Shown here in pieces: positions 52,641 through 60,794 of a DNA stretch of 64,000 nt. The stretch's first letter is position 1; every line of letters begins with the position of its first letter. A program made the position numbers and the translations under genes. The notes beneath the pieces are model-generated. The model was given only the letters and a program-made list of their open reading frames with translations. It made no database searches and was not told the DNA's origin. Origin of the DNA: Porphyromonas pogonae (GTDB lineage Bacteria; Bacteroidota; Bacteroidia; Bacteroidales; Porphyromonadaceae); contig NZ_CP143258.1 in assembly GCF_036320655.1 (NCBI RefSeq), positions 558,001-622,000 on the forward strand. Reading direction: 5' to 3'.

Positions 52641-54324
52641 AACTAAATTTTTTACTATAATTACCAATTGTTTCATACTCAAAAAATCTTAGCTCAGATA
52701 TACCTACACCTGCTAGACCATCAAGCCCCAAAGTGTATTTCGTTATGTCGAGGGGAGACGGAGTGTAAAAATAGGAAATATCAAATAAAGATGGTTTCAC
52801 TTCAATAAAGTCTTCAATGTTTATTAAATAAAAAAAGAATGTTCTAATTGATTGATACTCTGAAATAAAATGGGCTATATAGCCTCTCAGATCCAGAGAA
52901 ATGGGTTTTTCTTTCTCTATAAAAAGTCTGCATTCAAGGTATAATCCAATTGCATCTCTTAGGGTGATATTGTCACTTAACTGGTCTTTTAAGATATTAT
53001 TTAATAGTACATCGTCAATAAGCTCTATAAACTTTTCCATATCTATATCTAGTAAATGATATGTATTAACATACACCAAAAACCATCCCATTTCAAACAA
53101 TAAAACCTCATTGGATTTTATCATATTTAGAATTTCTTTAATTGTCTGGGTTGAATATGTCTCTGCAATCTGCTGAATAATAGAGCTTTGTTTTACTCTA
53201 GCATAAATGAGTAGATATAGTATACACCCCAAACGCCCTGAAAGCAAACCTAGTTCTCCAATATTGTGATAATTAGATATTATTCTTGATGTAATAGACT
53301 CGAGCTGTGATGCAGTATCTTGTCGTCCGCATTCAATGAGAAAGGCACGTGTGTTCATATCAATAATCTGCTCTATTGATTTTCCTCCTTTACTAAGATA
53401 AATATTTCGTTCTCTTTTTATCCAGTCTAAATTGTTATAAAACTCGAATAAAATAGATACTAAAATATCTTCGTCTGTAAAAGATTTAGCGGAGAGGTAT
53501 CCTTTAATATAGGGACATGGCAGGAAAAGCAATGATAAAAATAGAGAATTATAGAGCTGACTTTGCTTACTTATAGCATATGGTGCTCTATTTCTGTATA
53601 TATGCCCGATATATACATCCTCAATCATAACAGGAATTACTCCAGATAACCAAGCCTTAATACTTAAATAAGGCTCGTCAAGTCCATATTCTCTTAATCC
53701 ATATACCCCACCCAATTTTTGCCAAATCTCCTTAGAGAAAGTGTATGTAGCCCCTAAAATACAAAGTAAGGGTATCTCTTGAGGTCTAATCTTGTAAGGA
53801 TGGGCTAGAGATAGGATGCCTTGATGTTTGTAAAAACACCATCTAGGCTCAAACAAACGATCTAGCTCAATAAAATTGACGTATGCTCCATAAGATAAGT
53901 GATCCTCATCATGTTGAAGTATTTGATTCTTTTCATTTTTTCTTAAAACGACAGTTTGGGTGCAAATAAGCCGTCTAGAATCTTCCTCTAAATGCTTTAA
54001 TAGGCGAGACAACCAATCACTTTGATAAAATCTCATATGGGCATCAAGAAGCATAACATACAGACATGAAGCCATCTCTACGCCAATATTGCGTGATGAA
54101 GCAACACCTAACCTTATGGGGTTTTTAACATATATAACATCATAAAAGCTACATACTATTTTATAATCATAACCGTCATTTGAAGCATCATCTATAACAA
54201 TAACTTCTAATGCACCTTTGGCTGTATGGTTAAAAAGGCTATCGAACGTATTTTTGAGTTCATCTCCCTCATTGTGTAGTGTAATTATTACCGAGAGCTT
54301 TGTTGTTGTTTTTAGTCGTGGCAT
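52630..54324 (-). CDS. Glycosyltransferase fused to a LanC-like domain
   Basis: A 564-aa two-domain protein. Residues about 8-260 are a GT2/GT27-type transferase: LSVIITLHNEGDELKNTFDSL, IDDASNDGYD, the metal site MLLDAHMRF (compare DSHCE in polypeptide GalNAc-transferases) and EYGLDEPYLSIKAWLSG. Residues about 320-564 look LanC-like, with GELGLLSGRLGCILYLLIYA and YTLGLDGLAGVGISELRF, but no CH zinc pair. The fusion suggests the toroid presents the peptide to the transferase. The ATG at 54324 overlaps the radical SAM stop by 13 bp; the frame upstream to 54417 is overlap. Confidence 0.78.
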   Translation of the reverse strand: MPRLKTTTKLSVIITLHNEGDELKNTFDSLFNHTAKGALEVIVIDDASNDGYDYKIVCSFYDVIYVKNPIRLGVASSRNIGVEMASCLYVMLLDAHMRFYQSDWLSRLLKHLEEDSRRLICTQTVVLRKNEKNQILQHDEDHLSYGAYVNFIELDRLFEPRWCFYKHQGILSLAHPYKIRPQEIPLLCILGATYTFSKEIWQKLGGVYGLREYGLDEPYLSIKAWLSGVIPVMIEDVYIGHIYRNRAPYAISKQSQLYNSLFLSLLFLPCPYIKGYLSAKSFTDEDILVSILFEFYNNLDWIKRERNIYLSKGGKSIEQIIDMNTRAFLIECGRQDTASQLESITSRIISNYHNIGELGLLSGRLGCILYLLIYARVKQSSIIQQIAETYSTQTIKEILNMIKSNEVLLFEMGWFLVYVNTYHLLDIDMEKFIELIDDVLLNNILKDQLSDNITLRDAIGLYLECRLFIEKEKPISLDLRGYIAHFISEYQSIRTFFFYLINIEDFIEVKPSLFDISYFYTPSPLDITKYTLGLDGLAGVGISELRFFEYETIGNYSKKFSYEL

Positions 54325-55799
54325 AATGATTGGTCGAATTGAGGAGCATATATGCAGCGGGGATCTGGGTAATCCCATCCGCTTTTTCCATAGGCTTTGA
54401 TAATGTCTGCAATACACCTATTTCCATAGCTGAAGCAGTCTCTCCTAATTTCACATATAGAACAAGGGCTATTGCTAATAGTTTTATTAGGAATAAAATG
54501 ATATAATTCTTTAGCTCTTGCAGAGTTCCAAACATCAAAGATCGAAGTCGTAGGTTCTGATAAGTCTCCTATTATAAACTCTGGGAGCCAATATAATTGT
54601 TCACATATAGTAACTTTGCCATCAGGAAGTACTATCATATTGGAAATATTTGCAGAACATCTAGCTCCTTTGAAGAACCGGCTTCCTTGATATTCTGTTC
54701 TGTATTTGCTGTCTTGGTCAGGAGACCAAAGTATATTGAGTCTACTATTAACTCTAGTTTGCTTAATCCATTCCACTATAGTAGTTATTGAATCCCTCTT
54801 TGATTTAATGAGGTCAAAATTGGCTCTTGAATACAGAGATCGGAATCCTACTCTGATTTCCCATCGCTCTAAGTTTTTAAGGGTTTCTAGGAATAATTTA
54901 AGCGATTCTAAATTTGGGATATTATCATTATAATTTGTCAATACAGTTGCTATTTGATAATGAACACCCATTTCATCCAGCAGTCTTATAGACTTAATTA
55001 ATTTATCTGAATACAGAGATTCTACTTTTAACATGCTTTTTTGCGTATCAGAGTCAAGTGAATCTAAGGAAACTTGCACTCGGATTCCAAGAGTTTGGAT
55101 AGTCTCAATATCTGGTTTTTTTAGGGGGTACTTAGTAGAGAGTAAGTCGGGCTTATAACCTTTTTCACAAAGAAAGGAAACCAATTCTTTCCAATTATAA
55201 TAAGTGAAAATATCTCCACCAGTTAATATTAGATTTCCCACCCCAATATCAGCTGCTTCTTCTATGATTTCTTTGATGCGATAAAACGACATTTCCTTGT
55301 ATTGAGTTTCCGTATCCGCATAGCAATATACACATTTTGTGAAGCATTTATTGGTAGGCATAATCACTATAGACAATGGAGCGTTGAATGGTCTGTCCCT
55401 TTTTAGATCAACTTCATCAAATATGAAACTTTTTAGTTCATACGATTGGGGAGACATAAAGGCTTTACTTTCAGGGATAATTAGACCTATAGGAAAGCCA
55501 CTGATACCTTCTTTTAATCTAGAATGCAACGGGTTCTTAGCATAAATTAGATTGTTGATAAAATTGCTTATGGCTTTCTCCTCTATACCGATGAGTTGAG
55601 AGATTTTTCTATTAGCTTCATCAAGATTAATTGGAGCTGAAAATACAGATAATATCATCGCATATATAGGATGAATTACGGAAACCCATCCTATATTAAT
55701 AGATATTGAAGATTCATAATTAACATTACCTTGAGCAATGATATAGCATCTCTTTGAATCGTTTCGAAGTTTATAGTAGTGGTTAAGTATGTATTTCAT
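54312..55799 (-). CDS. Radical SAM/SPASM peptide-modifying enzyme
   Basis: A 495-aa radical SAM enzyme. The N-terminal ~140 residues may hold a peptide-binding region. The 4Fe4S motif CxxxCxxC is in KCFTKCVYCY at about 152-159, with the GGD-type SAM motif in LILTGGDIFTYY. The C-terminal SPASM domain has many cysteines (ARCSANISN, VTICEQLYW, SPCSICEIRRDCF, DPRC) for auxiliary clusters. Such enzymes make thioether or other cross-links in precursor peptides. It is the first enzyme gene after the Cys-rich peptide. The start MKYILNHYYKLRN at 55799 is chosen over 55847. Confidence 0.88.
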   Translation of the reverse strand: MKYILNHYYKLRNDSKRCYIIAQGNVNYESSISINIGWVSVIHPIYAMILSVFSAPINLDEANRKISQLIGIEEKAISNFINNLIYAKNPLHSRLKEGISGFPIGLIIPESKAFMSPQSYELKSFIFDEVDLKRDRPFNAPLSIVIMPTNKCFTKCVYCYADTETQYKEMSFYRIKEIIEEAADIGVGNLILTGGDIFTYYNWKELVSFLCEKGYKPDLLSTKYPLKKPDIETIQTLGIRVQVSLDSLDSDTQKSMLKVESLYSDKLIKSIRLLDEMGVHYQIATVLTNYNDNIPNLESLKLFLETLKNLERWEIRVGFRSLYSRANFDLIKSKRDSITTIVEWIKQTRVNSRLNILWSPDQDSKYRTEYQGSRFFKGARCSANISNMIVLPDGKVTICEQLYWLPEFIIGDLSEPTTSIFDVWNSARAKELYHFIPNKTISNSPCSICEIRRDCFSYGNRCIADIIKAYGKSGWDYPDPRCIYAPQFDQSLCHD

Positions 55800-55920
55800 A
55801 TGAATAATAATTAAAAAAATACACCAAGAGAAGCCATTCTGCTTCAATGAATTACTTCTCTTGGCTAATCTCCATATAAGGGAACTCCCATCCTTAAAAG
55901 GATTATATCGCCCTTGGATT

Positions 55921-56118
55921 TTATGGACCTACAGCACTCGTACACCAAGCACCTCCACTACAAAGCTCTTTTGCTCCAGCTCTTTTTTCTGCGCATACGT
56001 AGCTTTGGCAACCATCTTCAAGCAGATATCCTCCCTTAAGAGTTAGGAGCTGCTCGCTTGAGATCTTCCCTTCACCAAATAAATCAGTGAGTTTGATTTT
56101 TAGTTGTTCATTGTTATT
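55921..56118 (-). CDS. Cys-rich double-glycine precursor peptide (start codon missing)
   Basis: A 65-residue frame outside the IS. The leader has hydrophobics at -12, -7 and -4 (Ile, Leu, Leu) before Lys-Gly-Gly (SSEQLLTLKGG), the standard double-glycine pattern cut by C39 exporters. The core of 35 residues has four Cys spaced CX4CX10CX5C (GCQSYVCAEKR... ELCSGGAWCTSAVGP). No ATG, GTG or TTG is in frame back to a stop inside the adjoining IS at 56121, so the native start seems lost or displaced. It lies 121 bp upstream of the radical SAM gene. Confidence 0.75.
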   Translation of the reverse strand, partial: NNNEQLKIKLTDLFGEGKISSEQLLTLKGGYLLEDGCQSYVCAEKRAGAKELCSGGAWCTSAVGP

Positions 56119-56120
56119 TA

Positions 56121-57550
56121 GTCGCCCCTTAAAATCGTGTTTATTTTCTGATATACAGCAAATTGCACTCTTCTATTCTTTGATAAATCTGCAAGTTTTT
56201 GTATCTTTGGATATAGAAACTTGCAGATTTTTTTATGATACGCCCTACTCAAACAGTTCAATCTCTGTTCTCTTCGCTGGACGATTTGCTCAACCAGCAA
56301 CATCCTCTGTATAAACTTTCCCATAAAATCGATTGGAAAAGGTTCGAAGAGGCTTTTTCTTCCTTGTATTGCCCTGACAATGGTCGTCCAGGTAAGCCTA
56401 TTCGTTTAATGTGTGGTCTTTTAATTCTCAAGCATTTGCGCAATATTTCAGATGAATCTGTTGTAGAACAATGGAGTGAGAACGCTTATTTTCAATATTT
56501 TTGTGGCATGCAGGAGTTTACACCTTCCTTTCCCTGCAATGCCTCGGAACTGGTTCACTTCCGCAAACGTATCGGCGAAAGAGGGATAGAGCTTATTCTT
56601 GCAGAAAGTATTCGTGTGAATGATGACAAAAATGATAAGGATCACCACGATACCGCTTTTATAGACTCCACCGTGCAGGAAAAGAATGTGACCTATCCTA
56701 CAGATGCCAAGTTGCATAAGAAGATAGTAGGCAAGGTTCTCAAAATCGCAAGGGCTCTCAATCTACCCATTCGTCAAAGCTATACTTTCGTATTGAAAAG
56801 AATTTATCGGGATCAACGTTTTCGCAACCATCCCAAGAACCGTAAGAAAGCTCTTAAAGCGGATAAACGGTTACGAACAATAGCGGGACGTTTGGTTCGG
56901 GAACTTAAACGAAACCTAGGTAGTAACAGGGAGTACGACAAACTCATTTCCCTCTTTGAAAGGATTCTTTCGCAACGGCGTAATTCCACTCAAAAGATTT
57001 ATTCTCTTCATGAACCGGATGTTCAATGCATCAGTAAAGGTAAGGAGCACAAAAAATATGAGTTTGGAAACAAAGTCTCGATTATACGCTCCATGACGGG
57101 AGTGATTTTGGGAGCCTCTTCTTTCCGTAATGAGTACGACGGACATACCATAGAGCAAAGCCTCGATCAGGTGAAGAGACTCACGGGAGAAAGGATTAAG
57201 AAACTGGCCGGAGATAGAGGTTACCGTGGAAAAAAAGAAATAAACGGTACGCAGATATTGATTCCTGACACTCCAAAAGCTAAAGACAGTTATTATCAAC
57301 GTAAAAAGAAGCATCGACTTTTCTGCAAGCGTGCAGGAATAGAACCAACTATCGGACATTTAAAATCAGATTATCGCTTGGGACGTAACTTTTACAAAGG
57401 GCTCTTCGGGGATGCTATCAATGTAATGTTAGCTGCAGCGGCATATAACTTCAAAAGAGCCATGAAGCTTCTTTTGTACCTAATAAACAAAATCAGCGAA
57501 ACACTCCCAATGGAGAGGATTGCGCTGAAATGTGCTTTTTAAGGGACGAC
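56121..57550 (+). mobile_element. IS5-like insertion sequence, copy 2 (1430 bp)
   Basis: Same length, ends and orientation as copy 1. Both flanks read TATTTA, consistent with a target duplication of up to 6 bp. The left end touches the 5' side of the precursor peptide gene. On the far side, the minus strand has an ATGATGGGTAATC start-like sequence, but that frame meets a stop before the peptide frame. Confidence 0.9.
56235..57542 (+). CDS. IS5-like DDE transposase, copy 2
   Basis: A 435-aa intact transposase, about 99% identical to copy 1 by eye. The same DDE landmarks are present (AFIDSTVQEKN, LAGDRGYRGKKE, GIEPTIGHLKSDYR). Confidence 0.92.
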   Translation: MIRPTQTVQSLFSSLDDLLNQQHPLYKLSHKIDWKRFEEAFSSLYCPDNGRPGKPIRLMCGLLILKHLRNISDESVVEQWSENAYFQYFCGMQEFTPSFPCNASELVHFRKRIGERGIELILAESIRVNDDKNDKDHHDTAFIDSTVQEKNVTYPTDAKLHKKIVGKVLKIARALNLPIRQSYTFVLKRIYRDQRFRNHPKNRKKALKADKRLRTIAGRLVRELKRNLGSNREYDKLISLFERILSQRRNSTQKIYSLHEPDVQCISKGKEHKKYEFGNKVSIIRSMTGVILGASSFRNEYDGHTIEQSLDQVKRLTGERIKKLAGDRGYRGKKEINGTQILIPDTPKAKDSYYQRKKKHRLFCKRAGIEPTIGHLKSDYRLGRNFYKGLFGDAINVMLAAAAYNFKRAMKLLLYLINKISETLPMERIALKCAF

Positions 57551-58560
57551 TATTTATTGTAATAGATTACCCATCATTTAAACTTTCAAGACTGATGGGA
57601 ACACCTTTTATGTCTTTGCTTATCCTATACCTATTATTTGGGGGCCTATATTTTTTTATAATTATTGTAAAATCAAACAAACCTCCCTGTAGTTTTTCTC
57701 ATGGTCCTCAAAACTGCATACCTCTGATGTTCAAAATCAAGGCATTTTTAAATAGAATGATGTTATTATATTATAGCGTGTTGAGCCCTCTTTATTAAAC
57801 CATAATATTACATGGAAAATTCACTGTTGGATGCATAATTCCAGTATAAGTTACTACGTTATTATATCGTAAGCTATTTTAATTTTAACGGAATTTCTTA
57901 TTTAAAACTTGTATATCAGGATAATGTAAAGTTTTAGACAAACTTATTTAAGCCTATATGTAATTAGAGTCCTTTATTCACAATATGAGATTGATTGCTA
58001 ATTTAGTGATTATTAATTAATAACCAAAATAATTCATTATTTTCTTCTTTAGGCACATTCCAGTGTTAAGTACAACGGTATTATAAATTTAAGATAAAAT
58101 ATTTGAACGAGGATTCGGAATTCATTTTTTTGAGATCTATAGTTTAGGAAGCGTTCTATAAGTCTCGTTTGTTGAGGTATTATATTCTTGATTAAGGTAT
58201 TTCAATGATCTCTTTCCCTGAGGTTAGGCTATTGATATTTTCAATCTTTCATTTTTGCATTTTTACTGTTAATTTAGATCCATTTCGGAGCCTCTCAATC
58301 ACACTCCTCTGCTATGGATTTACGGGCAAACTTATACTTTGAGAAATATTCCAGTAAACAGCTCCTAAAAAATTGGTTTATTAACTGAATGGCAAAATAA
58401 AAACAGCTCGTCGACAATTACACTAAGCAAAAACTTGCATTTTGTTTTATTTATCCATCGTATATCTTATATTTATAGAATATCAAATAGTAGCATAAAA
58501 CGCATATTTTGAAACATAAAATATGGTAATATGCACCAAGCCGTATCTTTATGATAACAC
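57551..58560. other. AT-rich region without a visible gene
   Basis: About 1 kb with no convincing ORF on either strand. It lies upstream of the interrupted peptide operon and would be expected to hold its original promoter. I looked for a second Gly-Gly precursor on both strands and saw none. Confidence 0.5.
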
Positions 58561-58592
58561 TGTGTTTGGCTAAAATCCTCTTGGTATTTTTG

Positions 58593-58714
58593 TAACTAAG
58601 CCGCATTATTTTCTTAGTTACGTTACATTATTTTTCTAACTAAGAAACCGGAGTGACGTAGTTAGAAAAATATCATCATGTAGTTAGAAAAATAATAAAA
58701 CTTAGTTAAGAAAA
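58593..58714 (-). repeat. Six-copy 22-bp array, core TAGTTA/TAACTA
   Basis: TAACTA or its complement TAGTTA starts at 58593, 58615, 58637, 58659, 58681 and 58703, exactly 22 bp apart. Unlike arrays A and B, the core occurs in both orientations. AAAAATA often follows it. This is the array of element C. Confidence 0.9.
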
Positions 58715-58734
58715 ACACACATTACAGCACTGTA

Positions 58735-58779
58735 ACAAAAAAGCCGTAAAGAGGGTGTTAGATCCTCTATACGGCTTTT
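58735..58779 (-). terminator. Terminator of element C
   Basis: AAAAGCCGTAAAGAGG pairs with CCTCTATACGGCTTTT with one mismatch; on the minus strand the stem is followed by a T-run (TTTTTTGTT). Confidence 0.8.
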
Positions 58780-58824
58780 GTCCATGATTGTAATGGATTT
58801 TTTATATTCTGACAAATTGATATT

Positions 58825-58950
58825 TCATCTCTTTCGATTTATTTTGACAAAATGTAAGCCAGAGTAAGTCTCAACGCTCATAGGGTGTGCTATAGAGCAA
58901 ACCTCGGCAGAGGTGGCAGTATTGGGTATATAATTTGTTCGGGCTTTCAT
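58825..58950 (-). CDS. Possible 41-aa small protein in element C
   Basis: A short ORF starts MKARTNYIPNTATSAEVC and ends VKINRKR, lying between the element C promoter and terminator. It occupies the same place as the short ORFs of elements A and B. Similarity is limited to MKA at the start (A) and a SVETYSG..HF segment (B). No family is recognised. Confidence 0.3.
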   Translation of the reverse strand: MKARTNYIPNTATSAEVCSIAHPMSVETYSGLHFVKINRKR

Positions 58951-58981
58951 TGTCTTTTATATTCGCATTATTCTTATCCCT

Positions 58982-59013
58982 CAAAGATACAACATCAGTA
59001 CCCCCTTTGTCAA
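58982..59013 (-). promoter_or_regulatory. Promoter of element C (TTGACA / TATCTTTG)
   Basis: On the minus strand TTGACA (59013-59008) is followed after 18 bp by TATCTTTG (58989-58982). The sequence CTCTTGACAAAGGGGGTAC.GATGTTGTA is shared with element A. Confidence 0.75.
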
Positions 59014-59249
59014 GAGAGAAGGTCGTTTTTTTCAGAGAATTTATTATCCTTGTGCGTAAATTATGATGATGAAAAATAAAATTATTACTTCCCATTTTTA
59101 TACATCTTGTGTTTTTTATTGTTGATATTTTATTGCTCAAAAGTACAAAGCTCCTCCAATTACTTTGATCGGTACGCTTTTGAGAGGTGAGCATCTAAAA
59201 AATAAGCGTTTTTAAGCGCTCAAATAGGGACTTTATAAGGCTAAATATT

Positions 59250-59257
59250 TATCTTTG
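59250..59257 (+). promoter_or_regulatory. -7 box upstream of the DUF3467 gene
   Basis: TATCTTTG, 37 nt before the start codon. No clear -33 element is seen. Confidence 0.45.
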
Positions 59258-59294
59258 AAAAAAATATATAACACTAATCCTAATTACGTTAATA

Positions 59295-59618
59295 ATGGAT
59301 AAAAATATAGACACAGAAAATCAGTCTTTTAATATTGAACTTCCCGATGACATAGCTCAAGGCATATATAGTAACTTAGCCATTGTGATGCATTCACAAA
59401 GCGAATTTGTAATGGATTTTGTGCGCATGATACCCGGAAAACCCTCGGCAAAAGTATTCAGCAGAATTATTATGACTCCCGACAATGTGAAGCGACTCAT
59501 CAATACACTACAACAAAACGTCGTTGATTTCGAAGCTCAACATGGCAAGATAAATCTTGAAGAAGAACAAGGTGCAGCGGGAGTGATGAAGCCTCCGCAC
59601 ATCAAAGGAGAAGCCTAA
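59295..59618 (+). CDS. DUF3467 protein
   Basis: A 107-aa protein of the DUF3467 family (IYSNLAIVMHSQSEFVMDFVRMIPG, then AKVFSRIIMTPDNVKRLINTLQQNVVDFE). The function is unknown. In Bacteroidota it is often found beside RNA polymerase or metabolic genes. It lies 36 bp upstream of pdxB on the same strand. Confidence 0.93.
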   Translation: MDKNIDTENQSFNIELPDDIAQGIYSNLAIVMHSQSEFVMDFVRMIPGKPSAKVFSRIIMTPDNVKRLINTLQQNVVDFEAQHGKINLEEEQGAAGVMKPPHIKGEA

Positions 59619-59654
59619 TTACAATCATTAACAACCTGTTTTGGTATTATTAAT

Positions 59655-60794
59655 ATGGTCAAGTTAGCAGTAGAAAGATCTGTACCTTATATCCGCCATG
59701 TAGCGGATCAATTAGCTGAAGTAACCTATCTGGATAAAGAGGAATTTACAAACGAAAACCTCAAAAGACATGGCTTTGAAGCCCTTATTATCAGGAGCAT
59801 CAACCGATGCACGGCAGAGTTGCTGCAAGGCACAGCTGTAGAATTTATAGCAACGGCTACAGCCGGATATGACCATATCGACACCCAATACTGCAGGGAA
59901 CATAACATCTACTGGACGAATTCTCCGGGCTGCAATGCCCTTGCTGTGGCTCAGTATGTGATGTGCAGTCTTTCCAGGCTATCAATGAGAGACGGCTTTT
60001 CACTCAGAAGCAAGAGGCTCGGTATAGTAGGAGTGGGTAATGTAGGCAAGCAAGTCAAAAGGCTGGCTTTGGCCATGGGTATGGAGGTTATGCTTTGTGA
60101 TCCGCCCAGGGCAGAGCAGGAGGGTGATTCGGTTGAGGACTTTAGGGATCTGGATACACTGGCTTCTCAGTGTGATATCATTTCTTTTCACGTACCGCTT
60201 GAGAAAGGGGGCAAGTACCCTACTTATCATATGATAGGAAAAAGGTTCTTTGAAAGTTGTGCCAAGCAACCTATCGTCATAAATGCTTGTCGAGGAGCAG
60301 TGGGTGATACCCCTACGATATTCGATGCTAAGCGCAACAGGGTTATTACCAATCTTATCGTGGACTGCTGGGAAGGAGAACCTAACATCAGCAGAGAGCT
60401 TCTGCGTGTGGCTGATATAGCTACACCTCATATTGCGGGATTTTCTTCTGACGGCAAGGCCAACGGAGCTCGTATGTGTATGGATGCATTTTGTAAATAT
60501 TTCTCCATCGATCCCGGAGATAAGCTCCGTGATATAACACCGGAGCCTCCGCTCAGTCCCAGAATAGACATGTCTATGGCTACAGGGTTTCGCATAGAAA
60601 GAGCTTTACTCTACACATTTGATCCTGTCCCTACCGATAGGGCTCTAAGATCAAGCTACCTTACTTTCGAGGAACTGCGCAAAGCTTATAAATATCCTCG
60701 TGAGATGAGCGCATATCAAGTAATAAATGCTTTACCTCAGGACAAAGAGATCTTGAAGAATCTCGATTTTAATATTATTGAAAATGAAAAATGA
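59655..60794 (+). CDS. pdxB: 4-phosphoerythronate dehydrogenase PdxB
   Basis: PdxB oxidises 4-phosphoerythronate in the DXP-dependent route to vitamin B6. The 379-aa product belongs to the D-2-hydroxyacid dehydrogenases, with the NAD motif GIVGVGNVGKQVKRLA at about 116-131. The catalytic Arg and Glu regions are INACRGAVGDT and DCWEGEPNI, and the His is in ATPHIAGFSSDGKANGA. A C-terminal DUF3410-type dimer domain follows. The gene overlaps the SDR gene by 11 bp. Confidence 0.94.
   Translation: MVKLAVERSVPYIRHVADQLAEVTYLDKEEFTNENLKRHGFEALIIRSINRCTAELLQGTAVEFIATATAGYDHIDTQYCREHNIYWTNSPGCNALAVAQYVMCSLSRLSMRDGFSLRSKRLGIVGVGNVGKQVKRLALAMGMEVMLCDPPRAEQEGDSVEDFRDLDTLASQCDIISFHVPLEKGGKYPTYHMIGKRFFESCAKQPIVINACRGAVGDTPTIFDAKRNRVITNLIVDCWEGEPNISRELLRVADIATPHIAGFSSDGKANGARMCMDAFCKYFSIDPGDKLRDITPEPPLSPRIDMSMATGFRIERALLYTFDPVPTDRALRSSYLTFEELRKAYKYPREMSAYQVINALPQDKEILKNLDFNIIENEK

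Noticed and set aside
55861-56046. Plus-strand ORF of 61 codons over the precursor peptide
   Set aside because: It is antisense to the peptide frame, which has a GG leader and patterned Cys; the plus frame has no recognisable features.
46093-56118. Classical lanthipeptide cluster
   Set aside because: No LanB or LanM dehydratase is present, and both LanC-like parts lack the Cys-His zinc ligands. The radical SAM enzyme fits better.
42515-56120. A simple composite transposon
   Set aside because: The outer flanks of the two IS copies do not share a direct target duplication, while copy 2 has its own on both sides. Independent insertion is more likely.
57551-58560. A second precursor peptide upstream of IS copy 2
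   Set aside because: No frame on either strand combines a start codon, a Gly-Gly motif and a Cys-rich tail; the short ORFs seen there are unremarkable.
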